DNA from: Bacillus sp. HSf4
Lineage (GTDB): Bacteria > Bacillota > Bacilli > Bacillales > Bacillaceae
Length of the DNA stretch: 64,000 bases
Reading direction: 5' to 3'
Assembly: GCF_029537375.1 (NCBI RefSeq)
Contig: NZ_CP120679.1
Location: 3,825,501 to 3,889,500 of the forward strand
This document shows, in pieces, positions 28,922 through 37,633 of the stretch (the stretch's first letter is position 1; every line of letters starts with the position of its first letter). Both the position numbers and the translations under genes were made by a program. The notes beneath the pieces were generated by a model. It ran no database searches. It was not told the origin of the DNA and saw only the letters and a program-made list of their open reading frames with translations.

Positions 28922-28978
28922 ATGTTCCGAGGCTGCCAGCATGTTGTCCGGCGGCCTTTCTTGCTCTCTCGCCTTTCT

Positions 28979-30112
28979 CTACGGCTTCAAAATGACTTTG
29001 ATGCAGTCATCCTCATGGTCGTTGAACAGATGATACGCCCGTCCGGCTTCTCCAAGCGGAAGCTGATGTGTAATGATTTCTTTCGGATCGAATTCTTCGC
29101 CTTCAATTTTTTTGAAAATCTCCGGCATTAAATGAATAACCGGTGCCTGCCCCATTTTCAGCGTGATATTCCTGGTGAAAAACGCCCCCAGGGGAAACAT
29201 GTTGTAGTTGCTTCCATATACACCGGTGATCTGCACCGTTCCGCATTTCCGAACCGCCTTTGTCGATATCTGAATCGGCCCCAGCGTCCCGCCCTGCAGC
29301 TTTAGTTTTTGTTCAAGGTATTCAAGCGGCGATTTTTTCCCGTCCATTCCGACGCAGTCAATGACGACATCGGCGCCGCCTTTTGTGATTTCCTTCAAAT
29401 GCTCTCCCATGTCGGGATATTCTGTGAAATCAAACACCTCGACACGGTTTAAAGCTTTTGCCTGTTTTAAACGGTAATCCAAATAGTCAACGGCAATGAC
29501 CCGTTTGGCGCCCTCCATCCAGGCAAACTTCTGCGCCATTAATCCGACCGGACCGCAGCCGAGCACAATGACGGTGTCCCCTTTTTTGACGCCCGCATGA
29601 AGGACACTCCAGTAGGCAGTAGGCAGGACATCTGACAAAAATAACAATGATTCGTCCTCAAGCTCGCATGATTCCGGGATGACAAACGGCGTAAAATTGC
29701 CAAACGGCACTTTCAAATATTCCGCCTGGCCGCCCGGATGATTGCCGAATTTCTCCGAATAGCCGAAATATCCGCCTGAATCATAATGCGGATTGGAATT
29801 GTCGCACTGGCTTTCCAGCTTGTTTTCACAATAATAGCAATGTCCGCAGGCGACGGTAAACGGAATGACAACCCTGTCGCCTTTTTTCACCTTTGTCACC
29901 TCAGGCCCTGTTTCCTCTACGATTCCCATCGGTTCATGTCCAAGCTGAAAGCCTTTCGGAAGCGGAAAATTCCCTTGGTAGAGATGCAAATCAGAGCCGC
30001 AAATCGCGGTAGAGGTAATTCGGACGACGACATCGTCTTTCTTTTCAATTTTAGCGTCCTCCACTTGACTGACTTCAATATGCTTAGGCCCTTGAAACGT
30101 TACAGCCTTCAA
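28979..30112 (-). CDS. Zinc-dependent alcohol dehydrogenase family protein
   Basis: Medium-chain dehydrogenase of 377 aa. The catalytic-zinc segment is AICGSDLHLYQG, with GHEPMG further on. The structural-zinc loop is CGHCYYCENKLESQC, and the Rossmann motif is VLGCGPVGLMA. The length and overall pattern resemble the glutathione-independent formaldehyde dehydrogenase-like subgroup (YycR-like in Bacillus). Substrate is unknown. The TTG at 30110-30112 was chosen because GGGAG lies about 9 nt upstream and the protein then starts at KAVTFQGPKHIEV, the usual family N-terminus. It is convergent with kduD; no link to uronate use is shown. Confidence 0.8.
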   Translation of the reverse strand: MKAVTFQGPKHIEVSQVEDAKIEKKDDVVVRITSTAICGSDLHLYQGNFPLPKGFQLGHEPMGIVEETGPEVTKVKKGDRVVIPFTVACGHCYYCENKLESQCDNSNPHYDSGGYFGYSEKFGNHPGGQAEYLKVPFGNFTPFVIPESCELEDESLLFLSDVLPTAYWSVLHAGVKKGDTVIVLGCGPVGLMAQKFAWMEGAKRVIAVDYLDYRLKQAKALNRVEVFDFTEYPDMGEHLKEITKGGADVVIDCVGMDGKKSPLEYLEQKLKLQGGTLGPIQISTKAVRKCGTVQITGVYGSNYNMFPLGAFFTRNITLKMGQAPVIHLMPEIFKKIEGEEFDPKEIITHQLPLGEAGRAYHLFNDHEDDCIKVILKP

Positions 30113-30265
30113 TCGTCCACACTCCCATTTTTTACAGGTTATTGATAGTGTGGACAAGGCTGAAAACTTGATTCATCTTTTTTAAACAAACGTTTCATTA
30201 GTTCATATAAAAAACTGAATCATCGGAGACTGACAGACATAAATAAAAGAAACGGAGGTGTTTTA

Positions 30266-30406
30266 ATGCTGCTGCAAATATTGGTCGGGGGCTTATTTGT
30301 TTTTGCCGTTTTCTTTATTGTATTCAGAGGGATTAGATCAGGCCATCTGCCCCGACATGATGAGATTCCGCCCGAGGATGAGGGAAGAAATGACGAGTCG
30401 AAGTAG
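30266..30406 (+). CDS. Small single-span membrane protein (46 aa)
   Basis: ATG at 30266 behind an excellent GGAGGTG. The 46-aa product has a hydrophobic N-terminal helix (about residues 2-20, LLQILVGGLFVFAVFF), a basic stop (RGIR) and an acidic C-terminal tail rich in Asp/Glu. The topology is N-out/C-in by the positive-inside rule. It is isolated between the alcohol dehydrogenase (divergent) and ywtG (convergent). An imperfect GGGCATAAAGGGG inverted repeat follows but has no T-run. No family was recognised. The strong ribosome site and membrane-protein composition argue that it is real. Confidence 0.6.
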   Translation: MLLQILVGGLFVFAVFFIVFRGIRSGHLPRHDEIPPEDEGRNDESK

Positions 30407-30443
30407 CATGTGATGTAAGGGCATAAAGGGGATTCCCCTCCCC

Positions 30444-31814
30444 TTATGGCCCGGCTGTCCGCGCTTCTGTATTCCGGTTGTTTTTGTGTTTTCTTTTTAA
30501 ATCCAGCTCAATTTCTTCAAGGCTTTTCCCTTTTGTTTCAGTTACTTTAAAGAAGACGAACAAAAACGCCATAATCCCTATTGCCGCATAGCAAAGGAAT
30601 AAATAGCTGATGCCAATCAGATCGAGAAGCACCGGAAAGCTCAAGGTCACAATTAAATTTCCTGTATGGAGCAAAAGCGTCGATACTCCGGTTCCGGCTC
30701 CTCTGACATGAAGGGGAAACAGCTCGGGCAGCATCACCCAGACAACCGGCCCCCAGCTGACTGCAAACACCGCTATGAACACACCTAAACAAACGACCGT
30801 CGTCCATGCCGCAGCAACGGTATTTCCCAAAAAGATATGGGTCACAGACAGCACGATCAGACTGATGACCATTCCCGCATTTCCGAATAATAAAAGCGGT
30901 TTGCGGCCTACCCGGTCGATCAAGCGCATCGCTGCTAATGTCATGAGCACATTCACCGTCCCGATCCCGACGGTCCCTAAAATAGCCGCCGACTTTTCAA
31001 ATCCGACATTCGCAAACGTTTTCGGAGCGTAGTATATCATCGTGTTTGTCCCGATAAACTGCTGAAGAAAAGCGAGTCCCAGGCCGGCGATCAACGACGG
31101 ACGCACCCACGGCTCCAGCAGTTCTTTCAAACCTCCCTGCTCCTGTCTTTCCGCTTCTTTCATTCCTTTGATCTCTTCAAGCACGTTTCCCCTCTTCATT
31201 CTGCTCAAAACCGCTTTCGCTTTTTTCTCTTTGTCTTTTGACAAAAGCCAGCGCGGACTTTCCGGCATGAAAAAAATGCCGATCAAAAGACTGATAGACG
31301 GTACAAGCGCCAGCCCAAGCATCCAGCGCCAGGCCCCTGACCCGCTGAAAGCATAATTAATAAGGTAGGAAAGCAGAATACCCGTCGTGATCATCAGCTG
31401 ATTCAATGATGAAAGGGCCCCGCGGGATTCCTTAGGCGCCAGTTCTGACAGATATAAAGGAATAATCGTCGTCGAACAGCCCACTGCAAGGCCCAGAACG
31501 ATTCTGAAAGCCACCATATATTCCGTGTCGGGCGCAAGTGCTGTACCAAACCCGCCAATGCAAAACAGCACCGCGGCGGACATCATCACCTTACGTCTGC
31601 CAAAGCGGTCGGCCAGCTTTCTCGATAACCCCGAGCCGAAAATCGCACCGATTAAAATGGAGCTGACCACGAGTCCTTCTGTAAAGGCATTCAGGTCAAA
31701 CTCATCTTTGATATAGAGGATCGCCCCGGATATCACGCCCGTATCATATCCGTAAATCAGTCCGCCCAAGGCTCCAAAAAAATAAAGCCAGGCATTCGCC
31801 TTCTGTTTTTTCAT
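30444..31814 (-). CDS. ywtG: MFS sugar transporter YwtG
   Basis: Sugar-porter family member of 456 aa with 12 predicted helices. It has the classical signatures GGLIYGYDTGVISGA near the N-terminus, ADRFGRR between helices 2 and 3, PESPRWLL after helix 6 and VPETKGKSLEEIE-like text (here VTETKGKSLEEIE) at the C-terminus. The ATG at 31812-31814 follows AGGAGG at 7 nt. Placement next to tagT, ywtE and pgdS is as in B. subtilis, which supports the YwtG name; the sugar carried is not known. Confidence 0.88.
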   Translation of the reverse strand: MKKQKANAWLYFFGALGGLIYGYDTGVISGAILYIKDEFDLNAFTEGLVVSSILIGAIFGSGLSRKLADRFGRRKVMMSAAVLFCIGGFGTALAPDTEYMVAFRIVLGLAVGCSTTIIPLYLSELAPKESRGALSSLNQLMITTGILLSYLINYAFSGSGAWRWMLGLALVPSISLLIGIFFMPESPRWLLSKDKEKKAKAVLSRMKRGNVLEEIKGMKEAERQEQGGLKELLEPWVRPSLIAGLGLAFLQQFIGTNTMIYYAPKTFANVGFEKSAAILGTVGIGTVNVLMTLAAMRLIDRVGRKPLLLFGNAGMVISLIVLSVTHIFLGNTVAAAWTTVVCLGVFIAVFAVSWGPVVWVMLPELFPLHVRGAGTGVSTLLLHTGNLIVTLSFPVLLDLIGISYLFLCYAAIGIMAFLFVFFKVTETKGKSLEEIELDLKRKHKNNRNTEARTAGP

Positions 31815-31919
31815 CAATGATCCTCCTTTAACAGCTCAAGCTTTTTATGAATCTTTTACCTTATCTCGGATTCCTTAAACATCAGACTCCCTGTACCATT
31901 AAAAGGAAACTAAAATAAA

Positions 31920-31946
31920 TGAAACATTTAGGGCCCGGGCATCGTC
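31920..31946 (+). promoter_or_regulatory. Candidate ECF sigma (sigma-M/X-type) promoter upstream of tagT
   Basis: TGAAAC (31920-31925) and CGTC (31943-31946) are separated by 17 bp, matching the ECF pattern TGAAAC-N16/17-CGTC. The leader to tagT would be about 170 nt. LCP genes in B. subtilis belong to ECF regulons. The rest of the 309-bp gap (31815-32123) shows nothing further that can be named. Confidence 0.45.
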
Positions 31947-32123
31947 ATATTAAGGACGGCCAAAAACCAACAGCCAAGCAGTTTCCAATGACTTCCCCTG
32001 GTCAAAATGCAAATAATCTAGTACAATGCAAGACTAGGAATCAATTAACTTTTATATCAGAAATTTCACTAACTTTAGTAATAATGGTGCGTTTTTTAAT
32101 AAATCGAAAGAGGAGTTTGTCAG

Positions 32124-33080
32124 ATGCTACGATCGCAACGAACGAAGAAAAAAAGGTTAAGAAAATGGGTCAAATACTCATTGTTTTTCATTGTTTTACT
32201 TTTAACGGCGACAGCGGCCGCAGGCGGCTACGCCTACTATAAAATTGCCAGTGCTTCAAATGATGCGCAGGTCAGCCTTTCCCGAGGAAAACAATCCGTC
32301 AAACGGATCAAAGAGTTCAATCCTGAAAAAGACAACTTTTCGATCCTGATGATGGGAATTGATGCCCGTCCGGGACAAAGCATGGATAAGGAACGAAGCG
32401 ACGCAATGATCCTGGCTACGTTCAATCGAGAAGACAAATCGGTCAAGCTTTTGAGCATTCCAAGGGATTCATATGTGAATATCCCCGGCCATGGCTTTGA
32501 TAAAATCACCCATGCCCATTCGCTTGGCGGAAGGGATCTCAGCGTAGAGACCGTCGAAGGTTTGCTCGACATCCCTGTCGATTATGTTATTGATGGAAAC
32601 TTTTCCGCTTTTGAAGAAGTCGTCGATGAGCTGGGCGGTGTTCCGGTTAACATTAAAAAGGAATATATCGTGAAACAAATTACAAAAGATACAAAAGGGA
32701 AGGTTCATTTAACAACGGGCGAACAGACGCTAAACGGCGAAGAAGCCCTGGCATACGTCAGAACGAGAAAAGCCGACACTGATTTAATGCGCGGACAGCG
32801 GCAGATGGAAGTGATCAAAGCGGTCATCAATAAATCCAAATCGCTGACATCAATTCCTGCATACGACGACATTCTGGATACGATCGGGAAAAACGTGTCG
32901 ATGAACCTGTCGCTGAACGACCTGATCGGACTGATTCCGTTCGTCACATCACTCGAATCTGTCGATACCCTGCAGCTGAAAGGCAGCGATTATAAACCGG
33001 GGAACGTTTACTATTTCCAGCTTGATCAAGAAAATCTTGCGGAAATCAAACAAGAATTAAAACAGCAGCTGGACTATTGA
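32124..33080 (+). CDS. tagT: LCP-family polyisoprenyl-teichoic acid--peptidoglycan transferase TagT (YwtF)
   Basis: LytR-CpsA-Psr protein of 318 aa that transfers wall teichoic acid from its lipid carrier to peptidoglycan outside the membrane. It has a basic cytoplasmic tip, one N-terminal membrane helix (about 14-40) and the extracellular LCP domain. The LCP domain includes NFSILMMGIDARPG, SDAMILATF, SIPRDSYV with the catalytic-region Arg/Asp, KITHAHSLGG and AYVRTRKADTDLMRGQRQ. The ATG follows AGAGGAG. It completes the teichoic acid route encoded at the left end. Adjacent genes ywtG and ywtE identify it as the YwtF paralogue rather than TagU or TagV. Confidence 0.92.
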   Translation: MLRSQRTKKKRLRKWVKYSLFFIVLLLTATAAAGGYAYYKIASASNDAQVSLSRGKQSVKRIKEFNPEKDNFSILMMGIDARPGQSMDKERSDAMILATFNREDKSVKLLSIPRDSYVNIPGHGFDKITHAHSLGGRDLSVETVEGLLDIPVDYVIDGNFSAFEEVVDELGGVPVNIKKEYIVKQITKDTKGKVHLTTGEQTLNGEEALAYVRTRKADTDLMRGQRQMEVIKAVINKSKSLTSIPAYDDILDTIGKNVSMNLSLNDLIGLIPFVTSLESVDTLQLKGSDYKPGNVYYFQLDQENLAEIKQELKQQLDY

Positions 33081-33086
33081 TTTGAT

Positions 33087-33114
33087 AAAGGATGATCGCG
33101 GATCATCCTTTTTT
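33087..33114 (+). terminator. Intrinsic terminator after tagT
   Basis: AAAGGATGATC pairs perfectly with GATCATCCTTT around a GCG loop and is followed by a T-run. Confidence 0.9.
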
Positions 33115-33249
33115 CTGTTCTATATTTACTATTGAAAAAATTTAAATTTAGGTTTAGCCTTTTACATAAATGAGACCATACTGCAGAGAGAGTTGTTTTT
33201 CGTCTTCAAAAAACGGTAAACTGCTCTTATAGGAGGTTATATTTACATA

Positions 33250-34110
33250 ATGAGATTAATTGCGATCGATTTAGATGGAACCCTTTTAAATACGGAAAGC
33301 AAAATTTCTGCAGAAAATCGGGCCGCTATCAAAAAAGCGCTCATCTCCGACTGCATTGTGACAATTTGTACAGGAAGAGCAACCTTTGACGTAAAGGAGC
33401 TTCTGAATGATTTGGACATTCCGATTATCGCCGCCAACGGGGGAACGGTCCACGATTTTAATTATAAGCCGTTAAGCCGGACCTTAATGGATCGGGAGGC
33501 CGGGAAAAAAGCGGCTGAATACTTAACAGACCACCATATTTATTTTGAAGTGTATACGGATGATGCGCTGTTATCTCCTTTTGACGGCGAAGAGAAGCTG
33601 AAAGCCGAGCTTGATATCGTAACGAGCGCCAATCCGGATGAAGACCGGGAGACACTTTGGCAGGGTGCGCTGACTCAGTTCAAGCAATTCGGCATTAAAC
33701 CGGTTCCCGATATTCGCAGAGTGTTTGACGGAAGCGAAAATATCTATAAGCTGCTGTGCTTTTCATTTGATATGGAGAAACTAAAAAAAGCGAAAGAAGA
33801 TCTTTCCGCCTTCGCCAAACTGGGGCTCACGTCTTCCGGAAGGCACATCATTGAAATTCTGCCCGCTGAATCGGGAAAAGGGCGCGCTTTAAGAAAGCTT
33901 GCCGCCCATTATGGAATTAAGAAAGAAGACATCTACGCCATCGGCGACAGTCCGAACGATTTGTCGATGTTTGCAGAAGCCGGACACCGAATTGCGATGG
34001 AGAATGCGATCGATGAATTAAAACATATCAGCACATTTATCACAAAGAGCAATGATGAAAACGGTGTAGCCTATTTTATCAACAAGCTCCTCGAGAATGA
34101 ATACGAATAA
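33250..34110 (+). CDS. ywtE: HAD-superfamily (Cof-type) phosphatase YwtE
   Basis: Class IIB HAD hydrolase of 286 aa. It has motif I DLDGTLLN at 7-14, motif II CTGRATFD, the Lys region KGRALRKLA and motif IV GDSPNDLSMF. In B. subtilis YwtE was reported to be one of several phosphatases able to dephosphorylate the riboflavin intermediate 5-amino-6-(5-phospho-D-ribitylamino)uracil; the role here is inferred from that. The AGGAGG lies 13 nt before the ATG, which is long, but no closer start exists. It stands alone between two terminators. The product of 63219-64000 is a clear paralogue. Confidence 0.88.
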   Translation: MRLIAIDLDGTLLNTESKISAENRAAIKKALISDCIVTICTGRATFDVKELLNDLDIPIIAANGGTVHDFNYKPLSRTLMDREAGKKAAEYLTDHHIYFEVYTDDALLSPFDGEEKLKAELDIVTSANPDEDRETLWQGALTQFKQFGIKPVPDIRRVFDGSENIYKLLCFSFDMEKLKKAKEDLSAFAKLGLTSSGRHIIEILPAESGKGRALRKLAAHYGIKKEDIYAIGDSPNDLSMFAEAGHRIAMENAIDELKHISTFITKSNDENGVAYFINKLLENEYE

Positions 34111-34113
34111 AAA

Positions 34114-34140
34114 GAAAAAACCGCCTGAAGCGGTTTTTTC
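34114..34140. terminator. Bidirectional intrinsic terminator
   Basis: GAAAAAACCGC-CTGAA-GCGGTTTTTTC forms a perfect stem shared by convergent ywtE (+) and pgdS (-). Confidence 0.9.
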
Positions 34141-34142
34141 CC

Positions 34143-35378
34143 TTATCGGATTCTGACGCTTCCGACATACTTATCTTTCCAATATTCGCTCGTCTCCAGA
34201 TCCGTTGTCGTCACACCTGAAGACAATGTGACAAGGACGACTTGTCCATTTCCGATGTAAATGGAAGGAATAAGGACGCTCGTCCCTTGAAAGAAGACTA
34301 AATCCCCAGGCTCCAATTCATCCTTTGCGATTTTCTCGCCTGCTTCGTACTGTTTATCGGCGTAACGCGGAAGCTCGACTCCGGCGGCCGTTTTATATAT
34401 ATATTGAATGAAGCCTGACGTATCAAATCCGTCCTTAGGCGTCGTTCCGCCTTTTTGGTAGCCGACTTCACCGATATATTTGATGGCTTCAGTCACAATC
34501 TGGTTATCTGCAAGAGACAAACTGTCAAAGCGGCGGATGCCCGTAAATTTCTTTTGCCAATATGAAGCTGATAAATAGGAAATCGTCACTTTATTTGAAC
34601 GGCTCGCATGAATAAACCTGCCGCCTCCGGCATAAATGCCGTTATGGGAAATTCCCGGCTTATAGGTGTTGCTGAAGAAAACAACATCTCCGGGCTGTAT
34701 ATCCTCAAGCTTCACCTTTCGGCCGACCGCCCATTGCTGTTCTGCCGATCTCGGCAAATAGACCCCGAGCGTCTCGCGAAAAACATATTGCGTCAATCCT
34801 GAACAATCAAAGCCAACATCAGGTGAGGCGCTGCCAAACACATACGGAACCCCGATGTAGTCAAGCGCTTTTTGAACGACCGGGTCTTTGGAGACGGCCG
34901 GTTCTTTCGTGATTCTTTTCGCCTTGTAATAGCCTGAACTCCAGTATTTGCTGCCTTCCAGCTTTGTAATGGCAACCCCGCTCGATTTCGTGCTGTGAAT
35001 GATTTGATCATCCCCTAAGTAAATCGCGACATGTGTCGGCCCGTCCGATTCAAGAGCAGCGTTTTTAAAAAAGACGAGATCTCCTTTTTCAAGGCTGTTC
35101 CTGCTGACGCTTGTCCCTATGTTCGATTGTTCTTCAACTGTTCTGGGCAGTGAAATATCAAGCGCTTCAAAGACATACTGGATAAAACCGGACGAGTCAA
35201 AGCCGTCTTGCGGGCTTTCTCCGCCATAGCTGTATTTCGTGCCTGCAAACTTTTTAGCCGTCTCAGCGATAGATTCGCCGATCGTATCGGCCTGCGCGAT
35301 CTTGTCACCGGTCAAAAACGACACGCTCCAAAACAATGTGGCTCCAAGTAGCAAAAACATTGCCAGTTTTTTCTTCAA
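34143..35378 (-). CDS. pgdS: Poly-gamma-glutamate hydrolase PgdS (gamma-DL-glutamyl hydrolase)
   Basis: Secreted hydrolase of 411 aa that cuts gamma-polyglutamate, releasing or processing the capsule polymer. A signal peptide (KKKLAMFLLLGATLFWSVSF) is followed by three NlpC/P60 repeats at about 35-150, 165-280 and 295-410. Only the middle repeat keeps the full Cys-His set (GFDCSGL and SHNGIYAGG). The first reads GFDSSGF and the third GFDTSGF, so both have lost the nucleophile. The TTG at 35376-35378 lies 10 nt after GAGGAGG; the ATG further upstream has no ribosome site. B. subtilis PgdS is 413 aa. It adjoins the pgs operon. Confidence 0.93.
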   Translation of the reverse strand: MKKKLAMFLLLGATLFWSVSFLTGDKIAQADTIGESIAETAKKFAGTKYSYGGESPQDGFDSSGFIQYVFEALDISLPRTVEEQSNIGTSVSRNSLEKGDLVFFKNAALESDGPTHVAIYLGDDQIIHSTKSSGVAITKLEGSKYWSSGYYKAKRITKEPAVSKDPVVQKALDYIGVPYVFGSASPDVGFDCSGLTQYVFRETLGVYLPRSAEQQWAVGRKVKLEDIQPGDVVFFSNTYKPGISHNGIYAGGGRFIHASRSNKVTISYLSASYWQKKFTGIRRFDSLSLADNQIVTEAIKYIGEVGYQKGGTTPKDGFDTSGFIQYIYKTAAGVELPRYADKQYEAGEKIAKDELEPGDLVFFQGTSVLIPSIYIGNGQVVLVTLSSGVTTTDLETSEYWKDKYVGSVRIR

Positions 35379-35407
35379 TTGATCTGTTCCTCCTCTTCTT
35401 TCCTCTT

Positions 35408-35434
35408 TCATCGGCAGTGACCTGAGATATCTAA
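35408..35434 (-). promoter_or_regulatory. Possible sigma-D promoter of pgdS
   Basis: On the minus strand GCCGATGA matches the sigma-D -10 (GCCGATAT) at 6 of 8 positions, with TTAG 15 bp upstream as a poor -35. Transcription would start about 20 nt before the TTG. pgdS is a sigma-D gene in B. subtilis. Confidence 0.4.
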
Positions 35435-35439
35435 AGGGC

Positions 35440-35780
35440 GGATTTTACAACAATATCGAGCGAATGACGAGAAGAAACGCAGGGCAATCCAACATAACGG
35501 AAAGTTTACGAAGGGATAAATTCATAGAAGGCGGTAATCATGAGGTTTCATTCCATCCCGATCTGCTTTCATCTCTTGCAATCCCGGCATTTGCCGCAAT
35601 TTCTTCAATCCCTTAAAAAGAATACAATAAACGCTATCTTTAACCAACCCCAAAACCGTACATAAATCCTCCTGAATTTCTCTAAACCTTTCTGCCTTGA
35701 ATGGTTAAGGAATTTGTCGCACATCGCGATTTCAATAGACCAATCTGGCAAAATGTTCATAGGAATTGATCAGTAAACAA
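35440..35780. other. Intergenic region between pgdS and pgsE
   Basis: About 340 bp with no supported gene, tRNA or repeat. Nothing beyond the flanking pgdS promoter and pgs terminator could be identified. Confidence 0.5.
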
Positions 35781-35809
35781 AAAAGAGAGCGCCCTCCGCG
35801 CTCTCTTTT
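35781..35809 (-). terminator. Intrinsic terminator of the pgs operon
   Basis: AAAAGAGAGCGC pairs perfectly with GCGCTCTCTTTT around CCTCC, ending 6 bp from the pgsE stop. Confidence 0.92.
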
Positions 35810-35815
35810 CTCGGT

Positions 35816-35983
35816 TTATTGCCGGCCGTCGGCCGTGTTTTCCTGCTGCTTCACTTTCTGAATCTCAGTTGATATTTTGGCTTTTTCATCGGTTGACAGT
35901 TCATCGGAGTATTTAAAAGCCGACATGAACGATATGATGAGAACCAATCCTACAAACGGCCAGACCGCTCTGATAAATCTCAT
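35816..35983 (-). CDS. pgsE: Poly-gamma-glutamate synthase subunit PgsE (55 aa)
   Basis: Microprotein of exactly 55 residues, the same length as B. subtilis PgsE (YwtC). It starts MRFIRAVWPFVGLVLIISFM, a single membrane helix at about residues 7-23, followed by SAFKYSDELSTDEK and a charged helical tail. Its ATG overlaps the TGA of pgsA (ATGA), so translation is coupled, and a GGAG site lies inside the pgsA end. It assists PGA synthesis and export as an accessory part of the PgsBCA complex. Last gene before the operon terminator. Confidence 0.9.
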   Translation of the reverse strand: MRFIRAVWPFVGLVLIISFMSAFKYSDELSTDEKAKISTEIQKVKQQENTADGRQ

Positions 35984-37149
35984 TTTTTCGTCACTCCGTT
36001 TTCATTGTTTTTTAGTTTGTTTTTATGATCGACTTCAAAAGTCAGTTTTCCGTCTTCTTCTTTCCAATTCAGGTTTGAGCCTTTTGTCAACTGGCGGAAA
36101 ATCGCTTCTCGCTGTAAGAAGTCGTTTTTGCCCAAAGGTGTCGGCGTTGCTTCGCGAATGTTGAGAGGCGTTACTTCAAATCGGCCTCTGCCGTCGTTCA
36201 TTAAGTGATACTGAACAAGCGCGCTGTCGCGTGTTCTTGACCAGCCCTGATCAAAGACGAAGTTTCCAAGACTGTAGAAAATAACGGTGTCCTTATATAC
36301 TTCGATCGGCTCAAGAACGTGAGGATGAGCACCTAAAATAATATCGGCTCCGGCGTCAGCGATGGCTTTCGCCAAATCCTTCTGCCTGTCGTTCGGTTCA
36401 TTGTCATATTCCTGTCCCCAGTGAACGTGAACCACGACAAGATCCGCTTTTTTGGATGCTTCCGCTATCATCGGAATAAAGATTTTCGGGCTCAGCGGCA
36501 GCACTCCTCCCCTGTCCTTTTTGGCTGTAAAGTTCTTCGTGTAGACGTCTGTAAAACCGAGCGTTGCGATTTTTACACCGTTCACATCCTTGTATGAAAC
36601 GTGCTTTTTGGCATCGCTCAAGTTGCTGCCGGCTCCCACTATATCGAGATTTTCTTGTGAAAACTTATTCAGCGTGTCATTCAAACCGTCTTGTCCGTAG
36701 TCCATCGCATGGTTGTTGGCGAAATTCAGCACGCTGAAATTCATCTTCTTCAATGTTTCAACAGATTCTTGCTTTGTTTGCAGATGAATATTTTTCTCTG
36801 CCTGCTGGTAGTCTTTTTTATTTGTGACAGGGTTTTCGAAGTTTCCTGTTAGAAAATCTGACACATTAAAGTAAGGCTTTACATTTTTAAAAACACTTTC
36901 CGGTCCATACAAATTTGTGACTTTCTCTACGTTTCTGCCCATCATGATATCGCCGACAAAAGTAGCTGTCAGCTTGGCATCTTCTTTTTTGGCCATTTTT
37001 GAAGGAGTTTTGGCGCTTCCGACCCAAGTAAAGACAAACATGAGACAGATGATCGCGGGCAATACAATAAGCACGTGTTTATTGGTTTTCTTCTTCTCCT
37101 GCTTTGTCAGCTTTAGCAGCTTTTCCTGAAAGTTCAGTTGTTTTTTCAT
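35980..37149 (-). CDS. pgsA: Poly-gamma-glutamate synthesis/export protein PgsA (CapA family)
   Basis: Membrane-anchored CapA-type protein of 389 aa with a calcineurin-like metallophosphatase fold, needed for PGA assembly and transport. An N-terminal cytoplasmic segment precedes one membrane helix (about 25-45). The extracellular domain then shows FVGDIMMGRNVE, GNFENPV, NFANNHAMDYG, DLVVVHVHWGQEY and GAHPHVLEP, the metal-binding set of this family. The ATG follows a weak AGGTG. It lies between pgsC and pgsE in the order pgsB-C-A-E. Confidence 0.95.
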   Translation of the reverse strand: MKKQLNFQEKLLKLTKQEKKKTNKHVLIVLPAIICLMFVFTWVGSAKTPSKMAKKEDAKLTATFVGDIMMGRNVEKVTNLYGPESVFKNVKPYFNVSDFLTGNFENPVTNKKDYQQAEKNIHLQTKQESVETLKKMNFSVLNFANNHAMDYGQDGLNDTLNKFSQENLDIVGAGSNLSDAKKHVSYKDVNGVKIATLGFTDVYTKNFTAKKDRGGVLPLSPKIFIPMIAEASKKADLVVVHVHWGQEYDNEPNDRQKDLAKAIADAGADIILGAHPHVLEPIEVYKDTVIFYSLGNFVFDQGWSRTRDSALVQYHLMNDGRGRFEVTPLNIREATPTPLGKNDFLQREAIFRQLTKGSNLNWKEEDGKLTFEVDHKNKLKNNENGVTKK

Positions 37150-37168
37150 CTTTTTGACACACCTAACT

Positions 37169-37618
37169 TTAGATTAGATAGTAAGCATACATAATGGCGA
37201 ATGTTGCTCCGCTTAATAAAAGCGTGCTTCCCAGCGTAATCGTTAATCCTTGTCTTTGGATGGTATTTGCGATCAGCCCCGGAACGATGATCCCGATTCC
37301 TCTGAATTCGGCAATTTCAAACGGCATCATCGGGTATATGAAGTCGAATCCGATTTTCAGGAGAATTCCCGTTATCAGCATCGCTGCGAATTTTCTGCGT
37401 CCGTATAGAATCATGATTTTTGAAAGTCCGAATTTCACAATGACGTATGTCAGCAGGCTGACGAAAAGAACCAGCAGCATGAAGATCGGCTGATTGAACA
37501 CGAGTCCCAAATAACCAGGTACGACAAGTCCGGCCGGTACAATTCCTGTTTTTTCTGCAAAAATCAAACTGAGTAAAACTCCTAAAATGAGGGCGATATA
37601 TAAATCTGATCCAAACAT
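37169..37618 (-). CDS. pgsC: Poly-gamma-glutamate synthase subunit PgsC
   Basis: Integral membrane protein of 149 aa, the length of B. subtilis PgsC, with about four to five helices. It partners with the PgsB ligase at the membrane. The N-terminus MFGSDLYIALILGVLLSLIF and the internal GLVVPGYLGLVF repeat-like element are characteristic. The ATG follows a strong AGGAGG. Spacing is 15 bp from pgsB and 19 bp to pgsA, a tight operon. Confidence 0.96.
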   Translation of the reverse strand: MFGSDLYIALILGVLLSLIFAEKTGIVPAGLVVPGYLGLVFNQPIFMLLVLFVSLLTYVIVKFGLSKIMILYGRRKFAAMLITGILLKIGFDFIYPMMPFEIAEFRGIGIIVPGLIANTIQRQGLTITLGSTLLLSGATFAIMYAYYLI

Positions 37619-37633
37619 TGTGTTTTCTTCCTC

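Noticed and set aside
30424..30456. Inverted repeat GGGCATAAAGGGG... as a terminator for the 46-aa gene
   Set aside because: The stem has mismatches and no T-run follows, so a terminator is not supported.
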